Positions 51,857 through 61,600 of a DNA stretch of 64,000 nucleotides are shown here, one piece after another. The notes under the pieces were generated by a model. It ran no database searches and was not told the DNA's origin. It saw only the letters and a program-made list of their open reading frames with translations. Position 1 is the stretch's first letter. Every line of letters starts with the position of its first letter. A program made the position numbers and the translations under genes. Location: positions 1-64,000 of the forward strand of contig CAYOWQ010000008.1 of NCBI GenBank assembly GCA_964407695.1, read 5' to 3'. The stretch comes from CAYOWQ01 sp964407695 (lineage in GTDB: Bacteria; Planctomycetota; Phycisphaerae; Phycisphaerales; SM1A02).

Positions 51857-51970
51857 GGCGGCTCCTGAGACCTCGCGGGATATCGTCGAGATGTTCTCCC
51901 CGGTTGATTCGCCGGCCGATAGGATCCGTTGGCGAGCGGTATCCGAACCGTTCAGGAAGGCTTGGGATAA

Positions 51971-54900
51971 ATGGTGATGCCGATAACACGCTGGGTAGTG
52001 GTTGTCCTTGCTTCTCTGGCCCTCAAGGGGTCGGCGTGGGGGCAGCTCGAGAGCCCCGTCACAGTTGATGATTCTCCATGGGCCTTTCAGACACTCCGGA
52101 TGGCGGAAGACATGATTGTGCCCAACCCGGGCGAAGCCTCACGTCTACTGCAGTCAGTCCTTGATCAGGCGCCCCTGAAACTTGTACCGATTTCTGCGGA
52201 TCGGCCCGATCAGTTCGTCAGCGCCCGTCGTCGGATCCACACGCTGCTTCAGTCCCATGACAGCCTGCTCGATCGCTATCGCCAGATGGAAGGACCGGTC
52301 GCAGAGGAGCGACTGGCCAAGGGAGACCTTGAAGGTGCTGCCCAATCGATGCTTTTGACGCTGGCTGGACTTCGCGCCCAACTCGAACTCGCCCAGCGCG
52401 ACGCCGAGGCAGGTCAATTCAACCTGGCGTCCACACGACTTGCCGAGGTGGCCAATCATCCGGATCTTTCCGACAAACGACTTCGGGCCACCTATTGGAC
52501 ACTGCGAGGGATCACGGCGATCGGGCTCGACCGGACAGCCGATGCGGACGTTGCCGTCCAATCACTCCAGGCCGGCGACGATGAGGCCTCAAAGTCTGGA
52601 TTGAGCCTTCTTCAACGGATGCGAGGCGGATTTCCAACAGCCCGGGAGGACGCCAATTCGCTTTTCGACACTACTGGAGTCATCGAGAGCGCCAACGACT
52701 GGCACCGTATCTGGAGTGAAGCATCCATCGGAATGCTCTTTGATCGACGGATGCGATCCATCGAGGACATGATGTACACCACTCCTCAGGACCGCGAACG
52801 ACGTCGGCGCGATGGTGAACTTCTCACGGCCACCGGCGCGGTTCGAGGGTCAATGTTGTATGTCAACGAGGGGTCGGTTGTTCGGGCGATGGACCGCTTC
52901 AGTCATCGGGAGCGATGGTCCGCGAAAGTTGCTCCCCTCACTCCCGACCGCGAGTCCGGCAGTGTCGGCGATCTGAATCTCATCACCCTGCGGGGTGATG
53001 CGCTTGTAGTGGTGATGGGTTTTGCATTTTCAGAGGAGCGAAGTGCAGGCGGACTTCTCGCTCGGCTGGATGTCGAGACAGGCGACGCCATCTGGAGAGT
53101 CAATCTCGCACACCTGCCCGGGCGGGCCGACCTCTCAGACCTGTTCCCGCATGGACAGCCCATCATCACCGACAATACGGTCTACGTGATGGCCCGAAGG
53201 GTCACAGCGCAGATGGAGGCTCTGGCGTACGTAGTGGCCATCGACCTCAGCACCGGCAACTTGCGTTGGGCTCGTTTCATTTCCTCAGCAAGCGGCCGGG
53301 TCAGCGGCAGCCATCGTTGGTATTCAACGCTGACCGAACGGGACGGCGATCTCTATGTCTCCAGTTCCTTGGGTTCCGTTGCCCGCCTTCACGGGACCAA
53401 CGGAGAGATTGCCTGGCTTCGTCGGCTTCCAGCCCCAATTCGAGAGTCTCGCGAAGATCTCAGGCCGTGGGAGATCGGTGCGGCGGCCGTGACGAACGAT
53501 TCGGTCCTGGCCCTGTCTCCGGATGAAAGCCGCGTTTTTGTCTTTGATCGATCAACCGGCGCTGACCGCGCATCCTATTCGACGGGACCATCTGAAGTCT
53601 GGGGAGATGTGCGATATATCTTCTCCGCCGGAGAGACGATCTTCGCCGTCGGGGCGGATGTTTGCGCCTTTGATGCCGACGAACTCTCCGCACCTCGATG
53701 GCGATTATCCACCGGCCTTGGATCAGGCGTGACCTCAGATCGGCCGAACCTGGGAATCCGCGGACGGGTCCATCTCGCAACCGACACTCTTCTGGTTCCA
53801 CGGTCGCAGGATCTGGTCGTCGTCGCCGCCGACACAGGAAGGGTTTTGCAACGAATTGCTCTGGCAGAACCGGAATCGCCGGCGAATCCGATTGCCGTCG
53901 GCCCGCAGATCATCATGGTGATGTCGGATCGAATTGAGTCGTACATGCCATTCTCTGAGGCCGAGTCGCTTCTCCGCGCCCGCGCTGAGGAATCACCGCA
54001 TGATGCGGAACGAATTCTGGCCCTTCTGCACCTTGGCCTCCAGGCCAGAAATCCAAAGCTGTGCATGGACGCCGCGGGTCTCGGGCAGGCTGCCATCGAT
54101 CCGGGAGCAGACGAATCGGCCGCAAAAGACCGGGCTGATTTGTTTGACGCCCTGCTTGACATTCACCACTCAGGACTGATCGCCGAAACCTCCGATGGCG
54201 ATCGTCTCCATGGTCTGATCGGGGCCATGGCCGCCACACCCGAGCAGCGACTCATCCATCTCCTGACGCTGGGCGACTGGCTCATGACCAGAAATCGTCG
54301 AGCCGGGGCTGTGGAGACCTGGCAGTCGATCCTGACCACCCCCGCCCTTGCCGATGCAATGTTGACCGAGGAATCGATCACCCGACCTGGAGCGGCGATA
54401 GCGACGGAGCGGCTGGCCAAGGCCGTACACCGAATGGGAGTCGAGATCTATGCCACTCAGTCCGACTTTGCAGCCCGGGAGTTGTCGAGAATGGTCGATC
54501 AGCACGCCGACCCGAAACGACTCTGCGCCCTGGCTCAGATGTATCCGTTCTCTGAGGCGGCCATCGACGCTGCGGCCCTGGCGGTACGCAGTCCCTCCGA
54601 CGGCGACGAACGTCGGGCAACCCTGGGTGTCATGGCGCAGTTGATCGAAACCCAACTCGACCTGCCGGATCGCTGCGCCAGGCTCCTGACCTTGATGCAG
54701 GACCATGCCGATTCTTCAGGGGGCCTCGATCTGATTCAAGCCATGTATCGGAAGGTCGCTCGGGTGCATCCGAATCTTCAGGTTTCGGCACCCGGCGGGA
54801 TGATTCCACTCGCCGGATCGCCCGCGGTTCAGCGGCCCCGCTGGCCGCGCCTGGGTGTTGCGGTCAATGGCGCAGGTCGCACGCTGGGTGGCCGACTGGT

Positions 54901-56200
54901 GTCGTGGCGGCCCGACGTTGTTCGTCCTCCGGACTGGTTTCTGACGGTCGATGAGAAGGGATTGCATCGAATCAATACCTCGTTGACGCCCGTCTGGACC
55001 ACGCCGATCGGCCACGAAGAGGTGGAAGTTCTGGCATTGAACGGGACCGAAGCAATCTTGGTCTACAACGACAGCCCGGTTGATCCGGGAGTTGCGGCCA
55101 TCGATGTTGAATCAGGGGTTGTACGCTGGCAGTTTGATTCCTCCGTCCGACTCCTGCCGCCGTTGGCGCCGATCCATCGCGATTCCGGTCGAGTGGACCC
55201 CCTTGATGAATTCGTCGCCGTGAGCCGCTCTGAGATCCTCCCGTTGGTGAACTCCTTTGCGGTGCTGCTGATCAGGCGAGATGGGGCGGGAATCTCGCTT
55301 TCGAGAATCGACGGCCACACACTCTGGCAACGATCCGGGCTACTCGACCGGGTGCAGCAGGCGGCCGCAATGGACCTCGGAATGGCCCTGGCCGGAACCG
55401 TCCTTCGGGCCGACCCGGAAACGGGAGACGCCGAAATTGTGCCGACGGTGATGACCTTGGATCCGCGCACCGGTTCAATTCTGCGAACGACTGATGCATC
55501 GGAGACCATTCCGGGAGTTGATACGACGGCGGCGCGTTGGTTGTGCACGGTTGAAGGACGACTTATTGCCTATGGAGCGGATCGCGCCATCGAGATGATT
55601 GATGTGCTGAACGGCTCGACACGGCGATTCCTGAGCATCGCGGCAGAATCCAATAACACCGTTGCGGCGTGGCCTCTCGGCGATCAACTCCTCATTATTG
55701 ACGCCTTGGGCAACCTTCACGCGATGAGTGCGCAAAGCGGAGAATTCAAGGCTCAGGCATTTGACCCTCAGATCCGGGGGGATTACACGTCGATGCGCGT
55801 ACGAAACGTATTCAGCGACGACGAAGGGGTGGTCGTTCATTTCGACCAGAAGGTGGCCGCGTTTCGACCGGATGGAACACTCCTGGGCCGAGACGAATTT
55901 GCTTCGGAGCAACGCGATTATTTCGAAGTCATCCCTGTGGAGGACGATCGATTAGTCGTGGCGAATCTGCTGATGCAGCGACAGTCACCCAGCGTTGGCG
56001 GGATTAATCGAACGACCAATCCTTATCTCATCTTTCAGCTTGATCGAAGCCAGGGATGCAAAATCGTCGGAGATGACGAGTTGTATACCCCGGAGGCGCC
56101 GCCGTACCAGCCCATGGATGGCGTGCAGGCGGTTGATGGGTGGCTGCTGGTTTCTGCCGGAGATACCATCACGGCGCTTCCCATGCCGCCGGGCTCGTAG
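51971..56200 (+). CDS. 1409-aa secreted PQQ-propeller protein
   Basis: A very large exported protein. The signal peptide is ITRWVVVVLASLALKGSAWG. Residues about 35-230 are helical and TPR-like (RMAEDMIVPNPGEASRLLQS, EERLAKGDLEGAAQSMLL). A PQQ-type beta-propeller follows at about 290-640, with GGLLARLDVETGDAIWRVNL, YVVAIDLSTGNLRWARF and LVVVAADTGRVLQRI blades. A helical middle (about 650-920) is followed by a second propeller (about 950-1400), e.g. AAIDVESGVVRWQFDSSVRL and MTLDPRTGSILRTT. No catalytic motif is visible, so a scaffold or binding role is likely. ATG 51971 or 51977. Its only neighbour is the divergent DUF5658-like gene. Confidence 0.85.
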   Translation: MVMPITRWVVVVLASLALKGSAWGQLESPVTVDDSPWAFQTLRMAEDMIVPNPGEASRLLQSVLDQAPLKLVPISADRPDQFVSARRRIHTLLQSHDSLLDRYRQMEGPVAEERLAKGDLEGAAQSMLLTLAGLRAQLELAQRDAEAGQFNLASTRLAEVANHPDLSDKRLRATYWTLRGITAIGLDRTADADVAVQSLQAGDDEASKSGLSLLQRMRGGFPTAREDANSLFDTTGVIESANDWHRIWSEASIGMLFDRRMRSIEDMMYTTPQDRERRRRDGELLTATGAVRGSMLYVNEGSVVRAMDRFSHRERWSAKVAPLTPDRESGSVGDLNLITLRGDALVVVMGFAFSEERSAGGLLARLDVETGDAIWRVNLAHLPGRADLSDLFPHGQPIITDNTVYVMARRVTAQMEALAYVVAIDLSTGNLRWARFISSASGRVSGSHRWYSTLTERDGDLYVSSSLGSVARLHGTNGEIAWLRRLPAPIRESREDLRPWEIGAAAVTNDSVLALSPDESRVFVFDRSTGADRASYSTGPSEVWGDVRYIFSAGETIFAVGADVCAFDADELSAPRWRLSTGLGSGVTSDRPNLGIRGRVHLATDTLLVPRSQDLVVVAADTGRVLQRIALAEPESPANPIAVGPQIIMVMSDRIESYMPFSEAESLLRARAEESPHDAERILALLHLGLQARNPKLCMDAAGLGQAAIDPGADESAAKDRADLFDALLDIHHSGLIAETSDGDRLHGLIGAMAATPEQRLIHLLTLGDWLMTRNRRAGAVETWQSILTTPALADAMLTEESITRPGAAIATERLAKAVHRMGVEIYATQSDFAARELSRMVDQHADPKRLCALAQMYPFSEAAIDAAALAVRSPSDGDERRATLGVMAQLIETQLDLPDRCARLLTLMQDHADSSGGLDLIQAMYRKVARVHPNLQVSAPGGMIPLAGSPAVQRPRWPRLGVAVNGAGRTLGGRLVSWRPDVVRPPDWFLTVDEKGLHRINTSLTPVWTTPIGHEEVEVLALNGTEAILVYNDSPVDPGVAAIDVESGVVRWQFDSSVRLLPPLAPIHRDSGRVDPLDEFVAVSRSEILPLVNSFAVLLIRRDGAGISLSRIDGHTLWQRSGLLDRVQQAAAMDLGMALAGTVLRADPETGDAEIVPTVMTLDPRTGSILRTTDASETIPGVDTTAARWLCTVEGRLIAYGADRAIEMIDVLNGSTRRFLSIAAESNNTVAAWPLGDQLLIIDALGNLHAMSAQSGEFKAQAFDPQIRGDYTSMRVRNVFSDDEGVVVHFDQKVAAFRPDGTLLGRDEFASEQRDYFEVIPVEDDRLVVANLLMQRQSPSVGGINRTTNPYLIFQLDRSQGCKIVGDDELYTPEAPPYQPMDGVQAVDGWLLVSAGDTITALPMPPGS

Positions 56201-56329
56201 TGCCCCGTCCAGACGATATTTTCCCGTGTCGGGCCAGGGGCTTTTCTTTCCGGAATCGTCGTGTATAGTTCGCCCTTCCCGTGTCCCGCGAAACCAGTCC
56301 GATTGCGGGAAGCATCCTGGAGACTGCCG

Positions 56330-56713
56330 ATGGATAGAACCACCGACCTGATCGAACTCGATGACTCATCGTGCCTGACCCTTGCCGCCGCTTCGCCGGC
56401 ACAACGCACGGGGGTTACCGTCGTCGCATGGGATGACGACGAGGATGAGGACGTGGAATTCTTCGACGATGAGGAAGGTGAGTTTGACGGCGACGACCTC
56501 GAAGACGAAGACGAGGAAGAAGAGGAAGAAGACGAGGACGAAGAGGACGACGAGTTCGAAGAGGACGAGGAGGAGCTCGACGAGGAGGAGGAAGAGGAAG
56601 AAGACGAGGAAGAGGAAGAAGAAGATGAAGTTGAGGAAGAAGAGGAAGAAGAAGAGGACGACGAAGATTTCTTCGAGGATGACGACGAGGAAATAGATGA
56701 CGACGAGGATTGA
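56330..56713 (+). CDS. Extremely acidic small protein
   Basis: A 127-residue protein. The first 33 residues are ordinary (IELDDSSCLTLAAASPAQR), then about 93 residues are almost only Asp and Glu, with a few Phe and Val, ending DDDEEIDDDED. The predicted charge is strongly negative and the tail should be disordered. GGAG at about 56319-56322 is 7 nt upstream of the ATG, and the gene has its own strong terminator. Similar acidic tails occur in nucleic-acid mimics, histone-chaperone-like proteins and ribosome-associated factors; no assignment is made. The repetitive GAA/GAC/GAG codons could also arise by slippage, but the gene signals around it are good. Confidence 0.72.
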   Translation: MDRTTDLIELDDSSCLTLAAASPAQRTGVTVVAWDDDEDEDVEFFDDEEGEFDGDDLEDEDEEEEEEDEDEEDDEFEEDEEELDEEEEEEEDEEEEEEDEVEEEEEEEEDDEDFFEDDDEEIDDDED

Positions 56714-56741
56714 TCGTCGGCCTGTCCCCTTGCCTTTGAAG

Positions 56742-56765
56742 CGCCCGCTCCACCGGGCGTTTTTT
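56742..56765 (+). terminator. Intrinsic terminator of the acidic-protein gene
   Basis: CGCCCG (56742-56747) pairs with CGGGCG (56754-56759) over a 6-nt loop, followed by six T. It lies 28 nt after the stop codon and 23 nt before the convergent kdsD stop. Confidence 0.87.
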
Positions 56766-56787
56766 CTTGTGACCTGCCCGGCTTGCC

Positions 56788-57798
56788 CTAGTCGGTGACG
56801 ACCTTCATCGCAATCAGGTCCTGAACATCGATAAGCCCGATCGGGAATCCCTGCTTGTCGACCACGGGGATTTCGTCCACACGGCGATCTCGCACCAGCC
56901 TGACCGCGTCGCGCACGAGGTCGTCGGCAAGCAGATGCTGAGGCCGGGGAGTCATGACGGACGCGATGTTTCGATCAAGGCCGCACGGATCGGTAAGAAC
57001 AAGGCGGCGGAGATCGCCGTCTGTAAAGATCCCCGAAAGTCGCCCCGCATCGTCGACGACCATGATGGCCCCCGCGCGACGCCCGCCCTTCTGATTGGCC
57101 AACTCACACGCCGAGCGAACTGTTGCACCCTCGGGCGCCACCGCCAGATTCTCCCCCACTCGGAACCGCAGGGCCTCAGTAACCGGCCGCAGCCCGACGC
57201 CAAGCATCCCACCGGGATGATGGCGGTGAAAATCATCCGCCTTGAAATCGCGGCGACGGGCAAGCTCCAGCGCCAAAGCGTCGCCCACGGCCAACATCAC
57301 GGTCGTGGATGCGGTCGGTGCGAGATTATGTGGACATGCCTCGGCGATATCGCCAATGGAAACATGTGCATCACACAGCCGTGCCAGCGTCGATCCATCC
57401 GATTTCGACATGCCCACCCGGGTGACGCCGTCAGCCTTCAGGATCGCGGCCAGATTCACCACTTCCTCGGTCTCGCCGGAGTAGCTGAGGAGCATGACCA
57501 CATCGCCCCTTCGGATTCGTCCCAGGTCGCCGTGCAGCGCATCGGCGGGATGGATGACGTGGGAGGGAACCCCCAGGCTTGAGAGCGTGGCCGAAATCTT
57601 GGCCCCGATGAGGCCTGATTTTCCAACGCCGCAAACGACCACGTGCCCGTTGACACGATCGAAGATATCCAATGCCTTCTGGAGGCCTTCCGGGCGCTCT
57701 CGCAACCGGTCGGCGACCCGATGAATAGCCGCAGCCTCAGCCTGCATCGCTTCGGCGAAAAAGGTCGAATCGACGTCAAGATGTCGGGAATTCTGCAT
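56788..57798 (-). CDS. kdsD: Arabinose-5-phosphate isomerase (KdsD/KpsF)
   Basis: A 336-residue sugar-phosphate isomerase of the KpsF/GutQ family that makes arabinose-5-phosphate, the first step to Kdo for lipopolysaccharide. The SIS domain has VVVCGVGKSGLIGAKISATL, PSHVIHPADALHGDLGRI, VMLLSYSGETEEVVNL and LAPTASTTVMLAVGDALALE; a His-rich FHRHHPGGMLG follows, then two CBS domains (about 205-330) ending VDEIPVVDKQGFPIGLIDVQ. ATG 57798 is preferred; ATG 57822 would extend into the scpA upstream region. Divergent from scpA with a 38-nt gap. Confidence 0.93.
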   Translation of the reverse strand: MQNSRHLDVDSTFFAEAMQAEAAAIHRVADRLRERPEGLQKALDIFDRVNGHVVVCGVGKSGLIGAKISATLSSLGVPSHVIHPADALHGDLGRIRRGDVVMLLSYSGETEEVVNLAAILKADGVTRVGMSKSDGSTLARLCDAHVSIGDIAEACPHNLAPTASTTVMLAVGDALALELARRRDFKADDFHRHHPGGMLGVGLRPVTEALRFRVGENLAVAPEGATVRSACELANQKGGRRAGAIMVVDDAGRLSGIFTDGDLRRLVLTDPCGLDRNIASVMTPRPQHLLADDLVRDAVRLVRDRRVDEIPVVDKQGFPIGLIDVQDLIAMKVVTD

Positions 57799-57836
57799 GA
57801 GAAACCGGTATGGTATGGCCATTCGCGGAAAACGTC

Positions 57837-58691
57837 ATGCCGTTCACAATGGACTATGAGGTCAGGCTGGAAGCGTTTCAAGGGCCGCTGGACCTGCTGC
57901 TGTATCTCATTCGCCGGGCGGAGGTCGATATCTCCGACATTCCGATCCACGAAATCACCGATCAGTATTTCGGGTTTCTGAAGCAAATTGACCGGATCGA
58001 TATCGACACTGCGGGCGAATTTCTGGTGATGGCGGCGACGCTGATTGAAATCAAGTCGCGCACGCTGGCTCCTGCAGAATCGCGTGAGGGGATTGAGGCA
58101 GCATCCGATAGCGAAATCGCCGATCCCCGGTATGAGCTTGTTCAACAGCTCCTGAAGTACCAGCGGTATCGTTCGGCCGCCGAGACCCTCGAATCTCGAC
58201 GCCAGGAGTTTCAACGTCGCAGTCCGGTGCGCATGGGCTTGACTGATTTCGAATTGGGACCTGAAGAACCCGCGTTCGAGCTTGACGATGCGGACGCCAT
58301 GGAGCTTTACTCCGCATACGACCGCATCATCGCCGCCATTGACCTGACGCGGCTCGGCGAACATCGAGTCGAGTACGACGACACCCCCATCGCCCTTCAT
58401 CAGGATGACCTGCTCGATCGGCTCGACAGGGCATCGGAGCATCGATTGACCTTGCAGGAGGTCTTCGAGGGCCGCAATCACGGCGAACAGGTCGGCCTCT
58501 TTCTGGCCACCTTGGAATTGGCGCGGCAACGACGGGTGATCGTCCACCAGGATGATCTGATGGCCCCGATCCGGATCGAACTCAATTCAGACCCCGATGA
58601 CGGCCTCATGCACTTTGATGACCCGCATGCGGCCGGCACGCTTTTTGAAGAGCAGGAACCCTGCGGCGATGCGGCAGCCCCCGGCAATTGA
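57837..58691 (+). CDS. scpA: Segregation and condensation protein A
   Basis: A 284-residue kleisin subunit that, with ScpB and SMC, organises and separates chromosomes. The family start is clear: YEVRLEAFQGPLDLLLYLIR, VDISDIPIHEITDQYFGFL and EFLVMAATLIEIKSRTLAP; the C-terminal winged helix contains ATLELARQRRVIVHQDDLMA. ATG 57837 has GGA about 8 nt upstream; ATG 57849 is possible. No scpB follows: the next gene is a convergent DUF4139 gene 8 nt away, so the partner is elsewhere. Confidence 0.93.
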   Translation: MPFTMDYEVRLEAFQGPLDLLLYLIRRAEVDISDIPIHEITDQYFGFLKQIDRIDIDTAGEFLVMAATLIEIKSRTLAPAESREGIEAASDSEIADPRYELVQQLLKYQRYRSAAETLESRRQEFQRRSPVRMGLTDFELGPEEPAFELDDADAMELYSAYDRIIAAIDLTRLGEHRVEYDDTPIALHQDDLLDRLDRASEHRLTLQEVFEGRNHGEQVGLFLATLELARQRRVIVHQDDLMAPIRIELNSDPDDGLMHFDDPHAAGTLFEEQEPCGDAAAPGN

Positions 58692-58699
58692 CTTCCAGA

Positions 58700-60175
58700 T
58701 CAACGGTTCTGGCCTGGCGCCCCATTCACAATGACCAGCCGGTCCTGATGACTGTTGTATCCCTGATGTGTCGTCAGCGAGTAGGTGAGGTCGCTGGTCG
58801 AAGATGGGGCAATCGTCGCAGTGAACTGAGCGGTATGCACATCGTGCAGTGCCGCGCCGAGATCGCTTGAAAACTCGACGTCGCCCGTGTAGGACAGTCG
58901 GAATTCAGCCACAACCGGCTTGTCTCGATGATTGACGATCCGGCGGGTGAACTCCTGCACATCATCCCAGCCGGCGATTGAATACCCCGCCTCGATCCGA
59001 TCGCCTTGGGCCGGGTTGAAGAATTGCTGGTCTGCATCTCGTTGAAACCAGAATCCGACCCGCCGGGTCGAGCGGAGGATGGTGCGGTCCTCAATACTCG
59101 GATCGGGCCCCAGGTTGATCTCAATCTCTTGCCCGATTGGCACGTAGTCGATCAGTTGCTGCGTGAGAAGCGACAGGCCGTCGCGGCCGTTCTCTCGAAA
59201 CACACGGACCATCCCGTCAGGCAACGGTGTCGTTCCCAGCTTGCTCGCCTGGTCGTTGCGGAGCAGGAACATTCGGACGAGTTGATCGCCGTATTCCATG
59301 GGCCGGTATCGATACTGAACCTTGAACGGCGACTCCTTTCCGTCGAACAGCCTCATTCGCTTGGACCAACCGCTTGGGACGGTTTCGGTACCCTCGATAG
59401 AGTAAATGAAATACTCCGAGAGGCCTTCCTTCTGGATAGCCTTCTCATCGTCGCGGAACACTCCGCCGCCACCACCGCCGCCAAAACCCCCTCCCCGCTC
59501 CATCACTGACTTCAGCTCAGCGCCGAGATAGAGCTTGTCGACCCCTCCGTTGACATCGGAAAGGCGCCATTGATCCGATTGCACCTGCAGAACAATCCCT
59601 TGATCGGCGAGGTCCGCAATCAACTCGACCAGATTGATCGTGCCGACGACCAGACGCACCTCGGCATCAGCATAGTCTTCACCCGAGTCGTTGATGATGC
59701 GGACAAAGCCGTCGAATGACATGGACTCTTCAGCCTCATCACTCACGCAGACATAATCCGCGGCCCATGAAATCCCACTGGTGAAATAGCTGATCTCAAC
59801 TGTCGCCGCGCCGTCGAACTCGCTCTGCACCTGCCATTGCAGGAGTTGGGGCCGGTCGTGCGGATAGCTGGTTTCGATCAGATCAAGTCCATCCTGGGGA
59901 TCCGCAAACTTCAGATCCACGCTTGACGGATCAATCAGCGTATTTTCCCAAGAAAACTGCAGCGGATTCAGCCCTCGCTTCACTGTGATCGTCCGCATCT
60001 CGCGAACCAGCGTGAGGTCCTCGGCGTTGTAGATCGTCAGTTGCACGCCGTCGCGTGACGGAATGGTGGAGACATCAACGTTGCCGCCGAAGCACAGGGT
60101 GGGGCCAACGGCCTGAACCAGGAGCATGAACATCAGGCCGCAGCGCAGCGTGGCTGAATGCAAGTTTCGCACCAT
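58700..60175 (-). CDS. Secreted DUF4139 protein (copy 3 of 3)
   Basis: A 491-residue protein with a signal peptide (LMFMLLVQAVGPTLCFG). The DUF4139 features are the TIYNAEDLTLVREMRTITV start, GLNPLQFSWENTLIDPSSVD, ISYFTSGISWAADYVCVSDE, SMSFDGFVRIINDSGEDYAD, AEVRLVVGTINLVELI and the FYSIEGTETVPSGWSKRMRL-like block (here YSIEGTETVPSGWSKRM). A Gly run (RGGGFGGGGGGGVF) lies near residue 228. The fold is expected to be beta-rich and surface-exposed; function is unknown. It is tail of a three-gene same-strand cluster and its stop is 8 nt from scpA. Confidence 0.88.
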   Translation of the reverse strand: MVRNLHSATLRCGLMFMLLVQAVGPTLCFGGNVDVSTIPSRDGVQLTIYNAEDLTLVREMRTITVKRGLNPLQFSWENTLIDPSSVDLKFADPQDGLDLIETSYPHDRPQLLQWQVQSEFDGAATVEISYFTSGISWAADYVCVSDEAEESMSFDGFVRIINDSGEDYADAEVRLVVGTINLVELIADLADQGIVLQVQSDQWRLSDVNGGVDKLYLGAELKSVMERGGGFGGGGGGGVFRDDEKAIQKEGLSEYFIYSIEGTETVPSGWSKRMRLFDGKESPFKVQYRYRPMEYGDQLVRMFLLRNDQASKLGTTPLPDGMVRVFRENGRDGLSLLTQQLIDYVPIGQEIEINLGPDPSIEDRTILRSTRRVGFWFQRDADQQFFNPAQGDRIEAGYSIAGWDDVQEFTRRIVNHRDKPVVAEFRLSYTGDVEFSSDLGAALHDVHTAQFTATIAPSSTSDLTYSLTTHQGYNSHQDRLVIVNGAPGQNR

Positions 60176-60180
60176 GGGTC

Positions 60181-61590
60181 CTACTGCTCCCTGATCACAA
60201 CGGCATTCTGCTTGGAGTTGTAGCCCATTCGAAGCGTGACACCGTAGGTCAGATCGCGATTCTGACCTGGGGCAATCTCGGTTGTAAATTGAACTGTCTG
60301 GAAATCGTGCGGTTTGGCGCCCAGACCGCTCTCAAACTCGACATCGCCGGGAAGCGTGAGCCGGAACTCGACATTGATCGGCTTGTCGCGATAGTTGCGG
60401 ATGCGCTCCGCATACTGCGCATGATCGTTCCAGCCGACAACGTCGTAGCTGGGATCGACGCGGTCGCCTTGCGTCGGGCTGAAATAACGATTGTCATTGT
60501 TGCGGCGGAACCAGAAATTGTCGCGCCAGGTGCGAAGTTGAACCCGCTCGTGGACGACATTGGGATCAACACCAAGATTGATTTCGATCTCCTGCCCGAT
60601 CGGAACATACTTCGTCCATTGGGCTGAGAGGAAACTCAGGCCGTCGTGGCCGTTGTCGCGGAAAAGTCGAACGATGCCGTCCGGCAGCGGCGTGGTTCCA
60701 AGTTTGCTCGCGTCGTCATTTCGCAGCAGAAGGATTCGAACAAGCTGCTCGCCATACTCCATGGGCCGCCAGCGATACCTCACCTGGAACGGAACCGAAG
60801 AACCCTCAAACAAGCGCAGCCGCTTCGACCATCCGTTCGGAACCGTCTCCGTACCCTCGATGGTGTAGATGAAATACTCGGACATTCCCTCCTTGATGAT
60901 CTCCTTGGGCGCCTTCTCGGCGGCATCCATGGCCTCGGAAAGGGCCATGCGGCCGCCGCTTGGCATCGGCGCTGCCGCCGGGGGAGCACCCGACCGGCGT
61001 GCGAATTCCTCATGTTCCTGCTTGCTGATGATTCCACGCTGCGCCAACTGCGCAACCTTCTCCACCAGGTTGATCGTTCCTACGACGAGTCGCACCTGGG
61101 CATTGGAATAGTCCTCGCCGGAATTGTTCTGGATCCGGACGAAGCCTTCAAACGACATGCCGGTTTCACCCTGATCGGCAATGCAGAGATAGTCGGCCGC
61201 CCAGCTGATGCCGCTGGTGAAGTAACTGATCTGAACCGTTCCCTCGCCATCGAAGCCGCTGCGGATGTTCCACTCCAGCAGCTGCGCACGATCGTGCGGA
61301 TAGGTCGTGTCGATCAGTTCCAGATCGCCCTTGTGGTCGACGAACTGGAGATCCACGCTCGAAGGATCGATCAGCGTGTTCGCCCACGAGAACTGCAGCG
61401 GATTTATCCCCTTCTTGAACGTGATCGAGCGCGTCTCGCGCACCAGGGTGAGGTCCTCTGAGTTGTAGACGGTCAGCTGCACCGATGCCCGCGGCGGAAT
61501 GGTCGACACATCGATATTGCCGGCTTCAGCAACGAAGCCCGCAACCATCATGAGCGGAACCAGGAATTTCAAGTACGTTGTGCGTTTCAA
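60181..61590 (-). CDS. Secreted DUF4139 protein (copy 2 of 3)
   Basis: A 469-residue protein, closest to copy 3: TVYNSEDLTLVRETRSITF, GINPLQFSWANTLIDPSSVD, FTSGISWAADYLCIADQG, MSFEGFVRIQNNSGEDYSNA and YTIEGTETVPNGWSKRLRLF match segment by segment. The signal peptide is YLKFLVPLMMVAGFVAEAG. The start codon is TTG at 61590 with GGAG about 7 nt upstream; no ATG precedes the signal peptide. The gap to copy 3 is only 5 nt, which implies one transcript. Function unknown. Confidence 0.88.
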   Translation of the reverse strand: MKRTTYLKFLVPLMMVAGFVAEAGNIDVSTIPPRASVQLTVYNSEDLTLVRETRSITFKKGINPLQFSWANTLIDPSSVDLQFVDHKGDLELIDTTYPHDRAQLLEWNIRSGFDGEGTVQISYFTSGISWAADYLCIADQGETGMSFEGFVRIQNNSGEDYSNAQVRLVVGTINLVEKVAQLAQRGIISKQEHEEFARRSGAPPAAAPMPSGGRMALSEAMDAAEKAPKEIIKEGMSEYFIYTIEGTETVPNGWSKRLRLFEGSSVPFQVRYRWRPMEYGEQLVRILLLRNDDASKLGTTPLPDGIVRLFRDNGHDGLSFLSAQWTKYVPIGQEIEINLGVDPNVVHERVQLRTWRDNFWFRRNNDNRYFSPTQGDRVDPSYDVVGWNDHAQYAERIRNYRDKPINVEFRLTLPGDVEFESGLGAKPHDFQTVQFTTEIAPGQNRDLTYGVTLRMGYNSKQNAVVIREQ

Positions 61591-61600
61591 TTCAGTCTCC

